Positions 39,813 to 50,409 of a stretch of DNA of 64,000 nt are shown piece by piece. Position 1 is the first letter of the stretch. The number at the start of each line of letters is the position of its first letter. The translations under genes were made by a program, and so were the position numbers. The notes beneath the pieces were generated by a model. The model was given only the letters and a program-made list of their open reading frames with translations, did no database searches and was not told where the DNA came from. Origin of the DNA: Betaproteobacteria bacterium (GTDB lineage Bacteria; Pseudomonadota; Gammaproteobacteria; Burkholderiales; Burkholderiaceae); assembly GCA_947453825.1 (NCBI GenBank), contig CANGHN010000006.1, forward strand, positions 22,648 to 86,647. The letters run 5' to 3'.

Positions 39813-42265
39813 TGGCAAGCAAGAAAACTCCTGGTAAAAAACCTGCGGCAGAGCAAGCCGATTTATTTTCTAATTCTGTTGAGATGGATGTAGTGGAAGT
39901 TGCCCAAACTCCAACACCTAATGTGAAGACTACCTCTAAAGGCCCTAATGATCCTCACGATCCTAAAACAATGGATTTGAATGAGGACAACAAAGATAGC
40001 TTGACCCTGGCTGTTTATGCAGAACGTGCGTACCTAGATTACGCGATTAGCGTTGTAAAAGGTCGCGCACTACCAGAGGTGGCTGATGGTCAGAAGCCTG
40101 TGCAGCGCCGGATTCTATTTTCCATGAGTGAAATGGGCTTACGTGCGGATGCTAAGCCTGTGAAAAGTGCCCGTGTTGTGGGAGATGTGCTTGGTAAATT
40201 CCACCCGCATGGTGACCAGTCAGCCTATGATGCTTTGGTACGCCTGGCCCAGAGCTTCTCATTACGTTACCCCCTCATTGATGGCCAAGGTAACTTTGGT
40301 TCGCGGGATGGTGACGGTGCGGCTGCCATGCGCTATACCGAAGCACGTTTAACTAAGATTGCAGGCTTATTACTCAGTGAAATCGACGAAGGAACGGTTG
40401 ATTTTTCGTCCAATTATGATGGTTCATTCCAAGAGCCTAAGTTGCTGCCAGCCCGTCTTCCGTTTGTATTGCTAAATGGCGCATCGGGCATTGCAGTTGG
40501 TATGGCAACTGAAATTCCATCCCATAATTTGCGTGAAGTTGCTGCTGCTGCTATTGCGGTAATGAAGTCGCCTAAGCTTTCCATGGCAGAACTTCTCAAA
40601 ATCATGCCGGGCCCTGACTATCCAGGTGGTGGCCAAATTATTTCCTCTGATGCAGAAATTGCCCAGATTTATGAGACGGGTAGAGGCAGTATTAAGGTAC
40701 GTGCTCGCTGGTCTGTTGAAGAGTTGGCTCGCGGTCAATGGCAAATCGTAGTCAATGAATTGCCGCCCGCTACTTCATCACAACGGGTTCTGCAAGAGAT
40801 TGAAGAAATTACTAATCCCAAAGTGAAGGTTGGCAAAAAGACCTTAACTCCCGAACAAAATAATCTCAAGTCTACCATTTTGAATATGTTGGATGGTGTA
40901 CGTGACGAGTCTAGCAAGGACGCTGCGGTTCGTTTAGTGTTTGAGCCTAAGAGTAAAAATATTGATGTTAATGAGTTTGTTAATTTGTTATTGGCACATA
41001 CTTCATTGGAGTCAAATGCGCCAATGAATTTGGTGATGATTGGCAATGATGGTCGTCCACGCCAAAAAGGTTTAAAAGAAATCTTGAGCGAGTGGGTTGA
41101 GTTCAGAGTTGCTACGGTTACGCGCCGAACACAGTTTCGTTTGGGCAAGGTCAAGGACCGTATGCACATATTGGAAGGGCGTTTAACTGTTCTTCTTAAT
41201 ATTGATAAGGTCATTAAGATCATTCGCAATAGCGATGAGCCTAAGGTGGATTTAATCAAAGAATTTAAGTTGTCGGATCGACAGGCCGAAGATATTTTAG
41301 ATATTCGTCTGCGTCAGTTAGCACGCCTTGAAGGAATCAAGATTGAGCAGGAGCTTAAAGAGCTCAAGTCTGAACGCGATGATCTTGAAGGTCTATTGCA
41401 AAGTGATGCGGTATTGCGTAAACGCATTATCAAGGAAATTGAATCCGATATGAAGGACTATGGCGATGACCGTCGAACCTTGATTCAGGAAGATAAGCGC
41501 GCTATTGCTGAGACCAAGGTCATTGATGAGCCAGTTACTGTGATTGTTTCCCAAAAAGGTTGGGTACGCGTTCGTCAAGGTCATGAACATGACGCGACGC
41601 AATTTGGCTTTAAGGCTGGAGATGCGATGTATGCAACCTTTGAGGTTCGTACGGTTGATCTGATGCAAGGATTTGGTAGTGATGGACGTGTTTATACCGT
41701 TCCTGTGAGTGAATTACCTGGCGCTCGTGGCGATGGTTCCCCATTAACGAGTTTTATTAATCTAGCTCCTGGCTCGCAGATGGTTGCTTACTACGCTGGT
41801 CAAGCAGACGACTTAGTTTTGCTGTCTACGAAAGCGGGTTATGGCTTCTTAGCCAATGTCGCCGATATGACAACGCGCAATAAAGCAGGAAAATCCTTTA
41901 TGAGCATTGATGCCAAGATTCCTGGTGATGCGCCTTTAGGTGCAGCAAAGGTTGAAGTTGGCATGAAGCAGGTTGCCTGTTTGTCTGAAGCTTCTAAACT
42001 GTTGGTCTTCCCTCTAGATGAGTTAAAGCGTTTGCCAACGGGTGGTAAGGGCGTTATTTTGATGGGCTTAGATGGTAAAGAAGCTTTGGCTTCAGCGATC
42101 GCTGTGGGACCTGCAGGCGCATCTTATTCTGGTGCGGGTCGCGGTGGTAAACCTACTGAACTCAACTTGGACGCGAAAACTTTGAAATCCTTTGCAGGTA
42201 ATCGAGCGCGCAAGGGGCATTTCGTTGAGCCGCGTTTAAAAGACGGCAAACTCAAAGCAAATTAA
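39812..42265 (+). CDS. parC: DNA topoisomerase IV subunit A
   Basis: [50 protein letters not shown]; directly after parE. Confidence 0.94.
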   Translation: MASKKTPGKKPAAEQADLFSNSVEMDVVEVAQTPTPNVKTTSKGPNDPHDPKTMDLNEDNKDSLTLAVYAERAYLDYAISVVKGRALPEVADGQKPVQRRILFSMSEMGLRADAKPVKSARVVGDVLGKFHPHGDQSAYDALVRLAQSFSLRYPLIDGQGNFGSRDGDGAAAMRYTEARLTKIAGLLLSEIDEGTVDFSSNYDGSFQEPKLLPARLPFVLLNGASGIAVGMATEIPSHNLREVAAAAIAVMKSPKLSMAELLKIMPGPDYPGGGQIISSDAEIAQIYETGRGSIKVRARWSVEELARGQWQIVVNELPPATSSQRVLQEIEEITNPKVKVGKKTLTPEQNNLKSTILNMLDGVRDESSKDAAVRLVFEPKSKNIDVNEFVNLLLAHTSLESNAPMNLVMIGNDGRPRQKGLKEILSEWVEFRVATVTRRTQFRLGKVKDRMHILEGRLTVLLNIDKVIKIIRNSDEPKVDLIKEFKLSDRQAEDILDIRLRQLARLEGIKIEQELKELKSERDDLEGLLQSDAVLRKRIIKEIESDMKDYGDDRRTLIQEDKRAIAETKVIDEPVTVIVSQKGWVRVRQGHEHDATQFGFKAGDAMYATFEVRTVDLMQGFGSDGRVYTVPVSELPGARGDGSPLTSFINLAPGSQMVAYYAGQADDLVLLSTKAGYGFLANVADMTTRNKAGKSFMSIDAKIPGDAPLGAAKVEVGMKQVACLSEASKLLVFPLDELKRLPTGGKGVILMGLDGKEALASAIAVGPAGASYSGAGRGGKPTELNLDAKTLKSFAGNRARKGHFVEPRLKDGKLKAN

Positions 42266-43221
42266 TTCTTTTTCGGAATGCTGATGCCGTATTTAACGGC
42301 AATGACCTCTGCCAGAATAGAAACGGCAATTTCTGGCGGGGTAAGCGCACCAATATAAAGGCCAACTGGCCCATGCAGTCTTTCAACCTGCTCTTTGCTC
42401 AGATCAAATTCTAAGAGTCGATCTTTGCGTTTTTGAGTATTGTTGCGACTACCTAAGGCGCCAACATAAAAAGCGGAGGATTTCAATGCTTCCATGAGAG
42501 CCATGTCATCTAATTTGGGATCATGGGTGAGCGCCACCACTGCTGTATGGGGATCTACGCCAATTTCTAGTAGAACATCATCAGGCATCCCTTGAATAAA
42601 GCGGATATCTTGACGGTGTAAACCTTCAGCGTATTCTTCGCGCGGGTCAATCACAATGACTTCAAAATCAGAGGCTAGAGCAAAGTCGGCAGTGTAGAGG
42701 GAAAGTTGACCTGCACCGATGATGATCATGCGCCAACGTGGACCATAGGTCGTCTGCATTTCATGTTCAGTGAATAAAAATTCATCATTACGGCCACCAG
42801 ATGCTAAGGATGAATATCCTGTCGATAAGTTGACAGTTCGACGTGTAATTTGATGACTAGAGATTTCATGGAGCAGCTTTTCTAAGATTGCTAACTCTGG
42901 TTTAGGCTCTACTAGAAGTCTGAGTGTGCCGCCGCAGGGAAGACCAAAGCGAGCTGCTTCTTGTTGGCTCACACCATAGACAACCATTTCAGGGGTAGAG
43001 CGAGTCAGAATTTCTGATTGAGCTCGACGGATTAAGTCATCTTCAACACAACCGCCAGAGACCGAGCCTGCCACCTGGCCATCTTGACGAATAGCCAGCC
43101 ATGAACCAACAGGGCGAGGTGCAGATCCCCACGTTTGGACAACGGTAGCTATTGCTACAGGGTGTCCTGCTTTAAGCCAGGTCACGGCAGATTCGAGGAC
43201 GCTTAAATCAGTGCTATTCAT
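42262..43221 (-). CDS. XdhC/CoxI family molybdo-hydroxylase accessory protein
   Basis: [54 protein letters not shown]. Confidence 0.93.
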   Translation of the reverse strand: MNSTDLSVLESAVTWLKAGHPVAIATVVQTWGSAPRPVGSWLAIRQDGQVAGSVSGGCVEDDLIRRAQSEILTRSTPEMVVYGVSQQEAARFGLPCGGTLRLLVEPKPELAILEKLLHEISSHQITRRTVNLSTGYSSLASGGRNDEFLFTEHEMQTTYGPRWRMIIIGAGQLSLYTADFALASDFEVIVIDPREEYAEGLHRQDIRFIQGMPDDVLLEIGVDPHTAVVALTHDPKLDDMALMEALKSSAFYVGALGSRNNTQKRKDRLLEFDLSKEQVERLHGPVGLYIGALTPPEIAVSILAEVIAVKYGISIPKKN

Positions 43222-43275
43222 GCTGTTTGTAGTCTTTATTGTTTAATTTTTATTTTCCTATTTATTATCACCCTA

Positions 43276-43926
43276 ATGACATCAACAAGTAAGACACCTC
43301 AAAATACCTCTTTGCGACTAGCCATTCTTTTGTTGGCTGCAGGCGAGGGTAGTCGTGCCGGTTCGATTCCGAAGGCATTATTAAAAAAAGATGGACAAAG
43401 CTTATTAAGACGCTTTTGCCAGGTAGCGCGCGGATTTTCTCCTACGGAACTCCTTGTAGTAACCGGCTTTCATGCTCATGTGATCAATGCCGAGTTGGCA
43501 TTGATAGGGCGGGATGTGGACCTGCCTATCACCATAGTACTCAATCCTCACCCAGAATTAGGTCAGCCAAGCTCTGTGCGTTTAGGTCTAGAGAGTCTGA
43601 AGACTCAATACGATATTTTATTGGTGGCTCTGTCCGATCAACCAAAGGTTGGTGCCCAAGAAATTGCCGACCTGATTACGCTATTTGAAAAACGAGATTT
43701 GCATTGCGAAATGATTTTGCCTATGGTCGGCCAAAAACGCGGTAATCCCGTGTTGTTCTCTCAAAAAGCAATTCATGAAATCTTGGCAACACCAGGAATG
43801 GTATGCAGGGAATATATGGATCAAAACCCAGAGCTAGTTCAAATCTTTTCCACTGAAAACATGGCTTATGTAGTAGATGTTGATACCCAAGCGGATATTC
43901 AAAAGCTAGGTTTGGATCAGATTTAA
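43276..43926 (+). CDS. MobA/MocA-like nucleotidyltransferase
   Basis: ILLLAAGEGSRAGSIPKALLKKDGQSLLRR, VALSDQPKV, RGNPVLF, DVDTQADI. Confidence 0.92.
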   Translation: MTSTSKTPQNTSLRLAILLLAAGEGSRAGSIPKALLKKDGQSLLRRFCQVARGFSPTELLVVTGFHAHVINAELALIGRDVDLPITIVLNPHPELGQPSSVRLGLESLKTQYDILLVALSDQPKVGAQEIADLITLFEKRDLHCEMILPMVGQKRGNPVLFSQKAIHEILATPGMVCREYMDQNPELVQIFSTENMAYVVDVDTQADIQKLGLDQI

Positions 43927-44381
43927 ATCTCGGCAATCAACTCGATTTCAACGCAAGCACCCAGGGGAATTTGAGCAACACCAAAAGCACTGCGGGCATG
44001 TTTTCCTGAATCACCAAATACTTCGAATAACAATTCTGAGCAGCCATTCACCACAAGATGTTGCTCGGTATATTCAGCAGTAGAGTTGACAAGCCCCATT
44101 ACTTTGACAATGCGCTTGACTTTATCGAGCGTGCCCAAGTGACTGTGCAAGCTCGATAGAAGATCAATGGCAATTGATCTAGCAGCTGCCTTGCCTGTTT
44201 CGGTGTCCATGTCCTTGCCTAATTTACCAACCCAAGGCTTGCCATCTTTTTTGGCGATGTGACCAGAGAGAAAAACGGTATTGCCAGAAGTAGCTGCCAT
44301 GACGTAGGCTGCCGCAGGCGGTCCGGGTGGTGGCAAATCAATGCCTAAGGCTTGTAAACGCGCGCTAATTTTTGTGCTCAT
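43923..44381 (-). CDS. RidA/YjgF family protein
   Basis: VFLSGHIAKKDGKPWVGKLGKD, VMGLVNSTAEYTEQHLVVNGCSELLFEVFGDSGKHARSAFGVAQIPLGACVEIE. Confidence 0.92.
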   Translation of the reverse strand: MSTKISARLQALGIDLPPPGPPAAAYVMAATSGNTVFLSGHIAKKDGKPWVGKLGKDMDTETGKAAARSIAIDLLSSLHSHLGTLDKVKRIVKVMGLVNSTAEYTEQHLVVNGCSELLFEVFGDSGKHARSAFGVAQIPLGACVEIELIAEI

Positions 44382-44428
44382 GGTTAATTTTTGAAAGCTA
44401 AAAAGGTAAATAAATGGATCGTTGTATC

Positions 44429-45604
44429 TTACTTGGAAAGTTGACGCATGGCACTTTCTAGGCCATTGAGAGTCACTGGATACATCCTGTCTTTGAGAAG
44501 ATTTTTCATAATGTCGATCGATTGGCGGTATTGCCAGATAGGCTCTGGCTCAGGGTTAAGCCAGGCAAAATGGGGGAAATGCTCAAGTAAGCGATTCATC
44601 CAAACCGCCCCAGCCTCGCGATTGTTGTATTCCACAGATCCATTAGGACTCAAAATTTCATAGGGCGACATGGTGGCATCACCAACAAAGATAAGCTTAT
44701 AGTCAGACCCATATTTATTGATGATCTCTTGCGTTGAAGTCACCTGATCACGCCGCCGGCGATTACTTCGCCAGAGATTTTCATATACACAGTTATGAAA
44801 ATAGTAGTGCTCTAAATGTTTAAATTCCGCTTTAGCGGCAGAAAATAATTCACCAATACGAATAATGTGATCATCCATTGAGCCCCCAACATCCATCAGC
44901 AATAAGACTTTAACTTGGTTATGGCGCTCAGGTCGCATTTGGATATCAAGCATGCCAGCATTGGCCGCTGTAGAGTGAATGGTTTTATCCAAATCAAGCT
45001 CGAGTACTGAGCCTTCACGAGCAAAACGTCGAAGACGACGCAGGGCGACTTTAATATTTCTAGTGCCAAGGGCAAGATCGCTGTCATAGTCTTTGAACTC
45101 ACGCGCCTCCCAGACTTTGATGGCAGTTCGGTTGCCAGCACTATCCCCGCCAATCCGAATACCTTCTGGGTGATAACCGCTGTGTCCAAATGGCGAGGAG
45201 CCACCAGCACCAATCCATTTATTGCCACCCCCGTGCCATTCTTTTTGTTCTTTAAGTAGCTCCTCAAGACGTTTTTTTAGCGCCTCGGGTCCGCCTAGTT
45301 TTTTTAATGCCGCTTTCTCTTCATCGGTGAGAACGCGTTGCAATTTTTTTTCCAACCAGTCAAGAGGAATGTCGGGTGATAACGCAATGATTTGCTCTAT
45401 ACCGTTGAAATAAGCACCAAAAACCTGATCAAAGCGATCGAAGTGCTGCTCATCTTTAACAAGGGTCATGCGAGACAGCTGATAGAACTCATCGATCGAT
45501 GGGTTGATGACTCCAGATTTCAGGGCCTCTAAAAGAGTTAAAAACTCCCGGACTGATACAGGAACTTTAGCCTCCTTTAAATTCAGGAAGAATTGAATCA
45601 ACAT
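44429..45604 (-). CDS. VWA domain-containing (CoxE-like) protein
   Basis: VLLLMDVGGSMDDHI MIDAS-like motif; RALRRLRRFAREG-type region; adjacent MoxR ATPase. Confidence 0.9.
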   Translation of the reverse strand: MLIQFFLNLKEAKVPVSVREFLTLLEALKSGVINPSIDEFYQLSRMTLVKDEQHFDRFDQVFGAYFNGIEQIIALSPDIPLDWLEKKLQRVLTDEEKAALKKLGGPEALKKRLEELLKEQKEWHGGGNKWIGAGGSSPFGHSGYHPEGIRIGGDSAGNRTAIKVWEAREFKDYDSDLALGTRNIKVALRRLRRFAREGSVLELDLDKTIHSTAANAGMLDIQMRPERHNQVKVLLLMDVGGSMDDHIIRIGELFSAAKAEFKHLEHYYFHNCVYENLWRSNRRRRDQVTSTQEIINKYGSDYKLIFVGDATMSPYEILSPNGSVEYNNREAGAVWMNRLLEHFPHFAWLNPEPEPIWQYRQSIDIMKNLLKDRMYPVTLNGLESAMRQLSK

Positions 45605-45622
45605 GACTTTATGAGCAATTTA

Positions 45623-46492
45623 TTAGCGATGATTCCGATTCATCATGACTAAGCGTTCAAATAGATGTATGTCTTGTTCATTTTTGAGTAGTGCCCCATG
45701 CAAAGGTGGAACCACAATCTTGTCATCATTGCTTTGCAGGGCCTCTGGGGGGATATCCTCGGCAAGAAGTAGTTTTAACCAATCAATTAATTCAGAGGTA
45801 GAGGGCTTCTTTTTTAAGCCTGGCAAAGAGCGTATTTGATAAAAAGCCTTTAAGGCAGCATCCAAAAGGTCTTGCTTGATCTTGGGGTGGTGCACATCCA
45901 CAATGCGCTGCATAGTGCTGGCATCTGGAAAGGCAATGTAATGGAAAAAGCAGCGGCGTAAGAATGCATCAGGCAATTCTTTTTCATTATTTGAGGTAAT
46001 GATGACCAGAGGGCGATGTTTAGCTTTGACTAACTCTCGTGTCTCATAAACATAAAACTCCATACGATCAATTTCACGTAATAAATCATTCGGAAATTCA
46101 ATATCCGCTTTATCAATCTCATCAATGAGCAACACTGTGGGTTCGTCCGCTTCAAATGCCTGCCATAAAACACCCTTCACGATGTAATTGCGAATGTCTT
46201 TAACTTTTTCATCGCCCAGTTGAGAGTCCCGCAAGCGACTTACCGCATCGTATTCATATAAACCTTGTTGTGCTTTGGTTGTCGACTTGATATGCCATTG
46301 CAAAAGGGGCATCTTCAAAGCGGCCCCTACCTCTTCCGCCAGCATTGTCTTGCCGGTGCCAGGCTCGCCCTTGATTAAAAGGGGTCGCTGTAAGGCCAGC
46401 GCTGCATTCACTGCTAACTTGAGGTCATCGGTGGCAACGTAACTCTCGCTGCCATCAAAACGGTCTTGGGGTTTTGGTTTGGATTGGCTCAT
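45623..46492 (-). CDS. MoxR-family AAA+ ATPase
   Basis: Walker A GEPGTGKTMLAEEV; Walker B VLLIDEIDKAD. Confidence 0.95.
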   Translation of the reverse strand: MSQSKPKPQDRFDGSESYVATDDLKLAVNAALALQRPLLIKGEPGTGKTMLAEEVGAALKMPLLQWHIKSTTKAQQGLYEYDAVSRLRDSQLGDEKVKDIRNYIVKGVLWQAFEADEPTVLLIDEIDKADIEFPNDLLREIDRMEFYVYETRELVKAKHRPLVIITSNNEKELPDAFLRRCFFHYIAFPDASTMQRIVDVHHPKIKQDLLDAALKAFYQIRSLPGLKKKPSTSELIDWLKLLLAEDIPPEALQSNDDKIVVPPLHGALLKNEQDIHLFERLVMMNRNHR

Positions 46493-46632
46493 CGTATTTC
46501 AGTTGGGGTCTTGGTAATTGAGCGTTTAAGTATAGGTAAATAGCGCCAATATTTCAGATTTTTTGCCAATTCTGGAGCTTTAAATGGCCAAATAATCAAG
46601 AGGAGGGCGTCTGTCCGCTATACTCTCCAAAA

Positions 46633-46646
46633 TTGATTTAAATCAG
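46633..46646. promoter_or_regulatory. FNR/ANR-like box upstream of cytochrome c
   Basis: TTGAT-TTAA-ATCAG, one mismatch from TTGAT-N4-ATCAA; lies just downstream of a TATACT -10-like hexamer (46619-46624). Confidence 0.4.
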
Positions 46647-46666
46647 AACCACAAATACCGATTTCT

Positions 46667-47029
46667 ATGAAAAAACTCTCATTTCTTCCTCAGTTGGCCG
46701 TTGTCGCTGGTTTGGCTTTTGCCGGACCTGCTCATGCAGACGAAGTCAAGGGTAGCGCAGCTGCAGGTAACGGCAAAGTATGGCTTTGTACTGGTTGTCA
46801 CTCTATCCCTGAGTACCGCGCAGACTATCCTTTGGTTTATAAAGTACCAATGATCGGTGGCCAAAATGCGGCTTACATTGCTGCTGCTTTGACTGCTTAT
46901 AAGAAGGGTGAAAGAAAACATCCAACTATGCGCTCTATTGCTTCCAGCCTTTCTGATCAGGATATGGCCGATATTGGCGAATACTATGCTGCGCAAACAG
47001 CCAGCTCACCTATCAACCCATTGAAGTGA
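46667..47029 (+). CDS. class I c-type cytochrome
   Basis: Signal peptide; CTGCH haem site. Confidence 0.92.
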   Translation: MKKLSFLPQLAVVAGLAFAGPAHADEVKGSAAAGNGKVWLCTGCHSIPEYRADYPLVYKVPMIGGQNAAYIAAALTAYKKGERKHPTMRSIASSLSDQDMADIGEYYAAQTASSPINPLK

Positions 47030-47046
47030 TATTTAGAGGCATTTTT

Positions 47047-47400
47047 ATGAAAGTCGCACTAGTTACTGCTGTATTGCTGTCCAGTCTTAGTCTTGCTCAT
47101 GTTGCCAATGCTGCCAGCGTAGATAAAGGTCAAACCCTTGTTGAGAAAGCCAATTGCGCTTCTTGTCACGGCGCTGGATTAAATGCCCCAATATTGCCGG
47201 TTTATCCTAAGTTGGCTGGTCAGTATGCTGATTACATTTATTACGCATTGAAGGCCTACAAGGTAGGTAACGGCAATGCTCAATATGGTCGCAATAACGC
47301 GATCATGGGTTCTCAGGTGCAAAATTTTTCTGATGCGGATATGCAAGATATTGGTGCTTATATAGCTTCACTACCAGGAAACTTTGTCGTTAAGAAATAA
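47047..47400 (+). CDS. class I c-type cytochrome
   Basis: Start adjusted to MKVALVTAVLLSSLSLAHVANA; CASCH haem site. Confidence 0.92.
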   Translation: MKVALVTAVLLSSLSLAHVANAASVDKGQTLVEKANCASCHGAGLNAPILPVYPKLAGQYADYIYYALKAYKVGNGNAQYGRNNAIMGSQVQNFSDADMQDIGAYIASLPGNFVVKK

Positions 47401-47425
47401 ATCTAGCTTTCCTGTTGCTTCAATA

Positions 47426-47466
47426 AAAGGCTTAGAACAATCTTCTAAGCCTTTGTTTTTTATATT
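47426..47466 (+). terminator. rho-independent terminator after cytochromes
   Basis: AAAGGCTTAGAA-caatc-TTCTAAGCCTTT then GTTTTTTA. Confidence 0.85.
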
Positions 47467-47473
47467 TAAATTT

Positions 47474-48112
47474 CTATTGAACCGCCTCCAAACCTCTTGC
47501 TAAGTGTTTGCGCATGGCATTTTCAGCAGCCACAGGATCCCTTTTGAGTATGGCTTGAAGGATCTCTCTGTGTTCTAAAAGGGAGTTTTGAAGACGCCCA
47601 GTGTTAGTTAAGGAGTCCCTGCGGTGCAATTTAAGTACTTTACGAAGATCATCAACCACACCATTCATCCAACGATTACCTGCAATTTCCTGTATCAATT
47701 CATGAAATTTCACATTGATTTCAAAAAATTGCTCTAAATCTCTATCTGCAGCAGCTTTCTCTAGCCGATGATGCATATCGTCTAAGCGGGTGAGCTCTAT
47801 TTCAGTTGCCTTAGTCGCTGTTTCTTTAGCTGCTTGACCCTCTAAGAGGGATAGGATAGTGAAGATTTGCTCCAAATCACCGCGATTTACCTCTGTTACA
47901 TAGGCGCCGCGCCTCATTTTGATAGTAACGAGGCCTTCAGAGGCTAAAACCTTAATTGCTTCACGCATTGGAGTCCGGCTGATTCCAAACCGAAGCGCTA
48001 AGCTCTGCTCGTCGAGCCAGCTACCAGGCTCCAGTTGCTTGGAGAATATTTGTTCCCGTAGACGATCGGCGACATCTACATATAAAGCCCTGTTGATTAG
48101 TTTTGTATTCAT
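47474..48112 (-). CDS. GntR family regulator (FCD/FadR subfamily)
   Basis: Start adjusted to MNTKLINRALYVDVADRLREQI; LALRFGISRTPMREAIKVLASEGLV. Confidence 0.92.
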   Translation of the reverse strand: MNTKLINRALYVDVADRLREQIFSKQLEPGSWLDEQSLALRFGISRTPMREAIKVLASEGLVTIKMRRGAYVTEVNRGDLEQIFTILSLLEGQAAKETATKATEIELTRLDDMHHRLEKAAADRDLEQFFEINVKFHELIQEIAGNRWMNGVVDDLRKVLKLHRRDSLTNTGRLQNSLLEHREILQAILKRDPVAAENAMRKHLARGLEAVQ

Positions 48113-48113
48113 A

Positions 48114-48129
48114 ATTATGTATACATAAT
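48114..48129. promoter_or_regulatory. candidate GntR operator, perfect 16-bp palindrome
   Basis: ATTATGTATACATAAT immediately upstream of the GntR start codon, in the divergent intergenic region. Confidence 0.7.
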
Positions 48130-48207
48130 AGCTAGACAAATTCACAAATGTCAAGCAGAATTGATAGATCTTATATGCAATGCAACAATATTGATTAGGG
48201 GTGCCGC

Positions 48208-50394
48208 GTGAGTTCAGAAAAGAAAAATTCAGCAAAGCTAAGTTGGCCATCTGTACCAGAAAGCAATTTAGAGGCGTGGAAAAAGTCAGCGCAAAAATCT
48301 GCCCCCAGTGGAGATGTGGAGCAGCTTGGTTGGAATACGCCGGATGGCATAAAACTCAAGGCGCTGTATACGGCTGCGGACACCACAGGATTGAACTATA
48401 CAAATACCTTGCCTGGCTTTGAGCCATTTGTACGTGGACCTCAAGCAACGATGTATTCAGTTCGTCCTTGGACGATTCGTCAATATGCTGGATTTTCAAC
48501 AGCCGAAGAATCAAATGCGTTTTATCGCAAAGCATTAGACGCAGGTGGTCAAGGCGTATCCGTTGCTTTCGATTTGGCAACGCACCGAGGTTACGATTCG
48601 GATCATCCGCGCGTTACTGGTGATGTAGGCAAGGCTGGTGTTGCAATTGACTCTGTTGAGGATATGAAAATCTTATTTGATGGCATTCCATTGGATAAGG
48701 TGTCAGTTTCTATGACGATGAATGGAGCGGTACTGCCTGTCTTGGCAGGTTATATCGTGGCTGGCGAGGAGCAAGGCGTTAAGCAAGAGTTGCTTTCTGG
48801 AACCATTCAGAACGATATTCTCAAAGAATTCATGGTTCGTAATACGTACATCTATCCGCCAGAACCTTCGATGCGCATTATTGGTGACATCATTGAGTAC
48901 ACCGCAAAGCATATGCCTAAATTTAACTCGATTTCTATTTCGGGTTATCACATGCAAGAGGCAGGCGCTAACCAAGTTTTAGAATTGGCTTTTACTTTAG
49001 CCGATGGTAAAGAGTACGTTAAAACCGCTCTTGCTAAAGGTTTGGATGTCGATGGTTTTGCAGGTCGCCTCTCATTCTTCTTTGCGATTGGTATGAACTT
49101 TTACCTAGAGGTAGCGAAGTTACGCGCCGCAAGATTGTTATGGTGGCGCATCATGAAGTCATTTGAGCCGAAGAATCCAAAATCATTAATGCTTCGTACC
49201 CATTGCCAAACCTCAGGCTGGTCTCTAACGGAGCAAGATCCTTATAACAATGTGGTTAGAACTACGGTTGAAGCAATGGCTGCCGTATTTGGCGGCACTC
49301 AGTCGCTCCACACTAATTCGCTAGATGAGGCAATTGCCTTGCCTTCAGAGTTCTCAAGCCGGATTGCCCGTAATACCCAGTTGATATTGCAAGAAGAGAC
49401 CCACATTACGAGCGTGATTGACCCTTGGGCAGGTTCTTACATGATGGAAAGCTTAACGCAAGAGATGGCTGATAAAGCCTGGGAAATTATCCAGGAAGTT
49501 GATGCGATGGGTGGCATGACCAAAGCAGTTGAGAGTGGTTGGGCGAAGCTAAAGATTGAAGCTGCTGCTGCTGAAAAACAAGCCAAGATTGATTCAGGCT
49601 CAGATGTCATTGTTGGCGTAAATAAATACAAACTGGGCAAGGAAGATCTTGTTGATGTTCTGATGATTGATAACGATAAGGTTCGTGAAGGTCAAGTTGC
49701 TCGTTTGGGGGCAATCAGAGCAAAACGAGATAGTAAGAAGGTTGAAGCCGCATTAGAAGCATTAACAATAGCCGCTGAAGAAAATACTGGCAACTTGTTA
49801 GAGTTGTCGGTAAACGCAATTCGATTACGCGCTACAGTTGGTGAAGTGTCTGATGCATTAGAAAAAGTTTACGGGCGCCATCGCGCCGATACTCAAAAGG
49901 TGACCGGTGTGTATGCAGCTGCCTATGACTCAGCCGAGGGCTGGGAAAAACTCAAAGTTGAAATCGCGGATTTTGCGAAAGATTTTGGTCGACGACCACG
50001 GGTCATGATTGCTAAGCTCGGTCAAGATGGCCATGACCGCGGCGCTAAGGTAGTTGCTACTGCCTATGCTGATTTAGGTTTTGACGTTGATATTGGACCT
50101 TTATTTCAGACGCCTGAAGAGTGCGCAAGACAGGCTATTGAAAATGACGTTCATGCTTTAGGCGTTTCTACATTGGCAGCGGGACATAAAACTTTAGTTC
50201 CAGCCATCATTGCCGAATTGAAGAAGCAGGGATCTGATGACATTATTGTCTTCGTTGGTGGCGTTATTCCAAGACAAGACTATGAGTTTCTATACGAGGC
50301 TGGAGTAAAAGGTATTTATGGTCCAGGCACGCCTATCCCAGCTTCGGCAAAGGATGTGCTTGAGCAAATTCGTAAATCTATTAAACCCGCTTAA
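48208..50394 (+). CDS. scpA: methylmalonyl-CoA mutase (fused, with B12-binding domain)
   Basis: [43 protein letters not shown]12 site [21 protein letters not shown]. Confidence 0.96.
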   Translation: MSSEKKNSAKLSWPSVPESNLEAWKKSAQKSAPSGDVEQLGWNTPDGIKLKALYTAADTTGLNYTNTLPGFEPFVRGPQATMYSVRPWTIRQYAGFSTAEESNAFYRKALDAGGQGVSVAFDLATHRGYDSDHPRVTGDVGKAGVAIDSVEDMKILFDGIPLDKVSVSMTMNGAVLPVLAGYIVAGEEQGVKQELLSGTIQNDILKEFMVRNTYIYPPEPSMRIIGDIIEYTAKHMPKFNSISISGYHMQEAGANQVLELAFTLADGKEYVKTALAKGLDVDGFAGRLSFFFAIGMNFYLEVAKLRAARLLWWRIMKSFEPKNPKSLMLRTHCQTSGWSLTEQDPYNNVVRTTVEAMAAVFGGTQSLHTNSLDEAIALPSEFSSRIARNTQLILQEETHITSVIDPWAGSYMMESLTQEMADKAWEIIQEVDAMGGMTKAVESGWAKLKIEAAAAEKQAKIDSGSDVIVGVNKYKLGKEDLVDVLMIDNDKVREGQVARLGAIRAKRDSKKVEAALEALTIAAEENTGNLLELSVNAIRLRATVGEVSDALEKVYGRHRADTQKVTGVYAAAYDSAEGWEKLKVEIADFAKDFGRRPRVMIAKLGQDGHDRGAKVVATAYADLGFDVDIGPLFQTPEECARQAIENDVHALGVSTLAAGHKTLVPAIIAELKKQGSDDIIVFVGGVIPRQDYEFLYEAGVKGIYGPGTPIPASAKDVLEQIRKSIKPA

Positions 50395-50409
50395 GACGGA
50401 TCAAAGAGT

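Noticed and set aside
40735-41259. 174-aa - strand ORF
   Set aside because: Antisense to parC, no family-like pattern.
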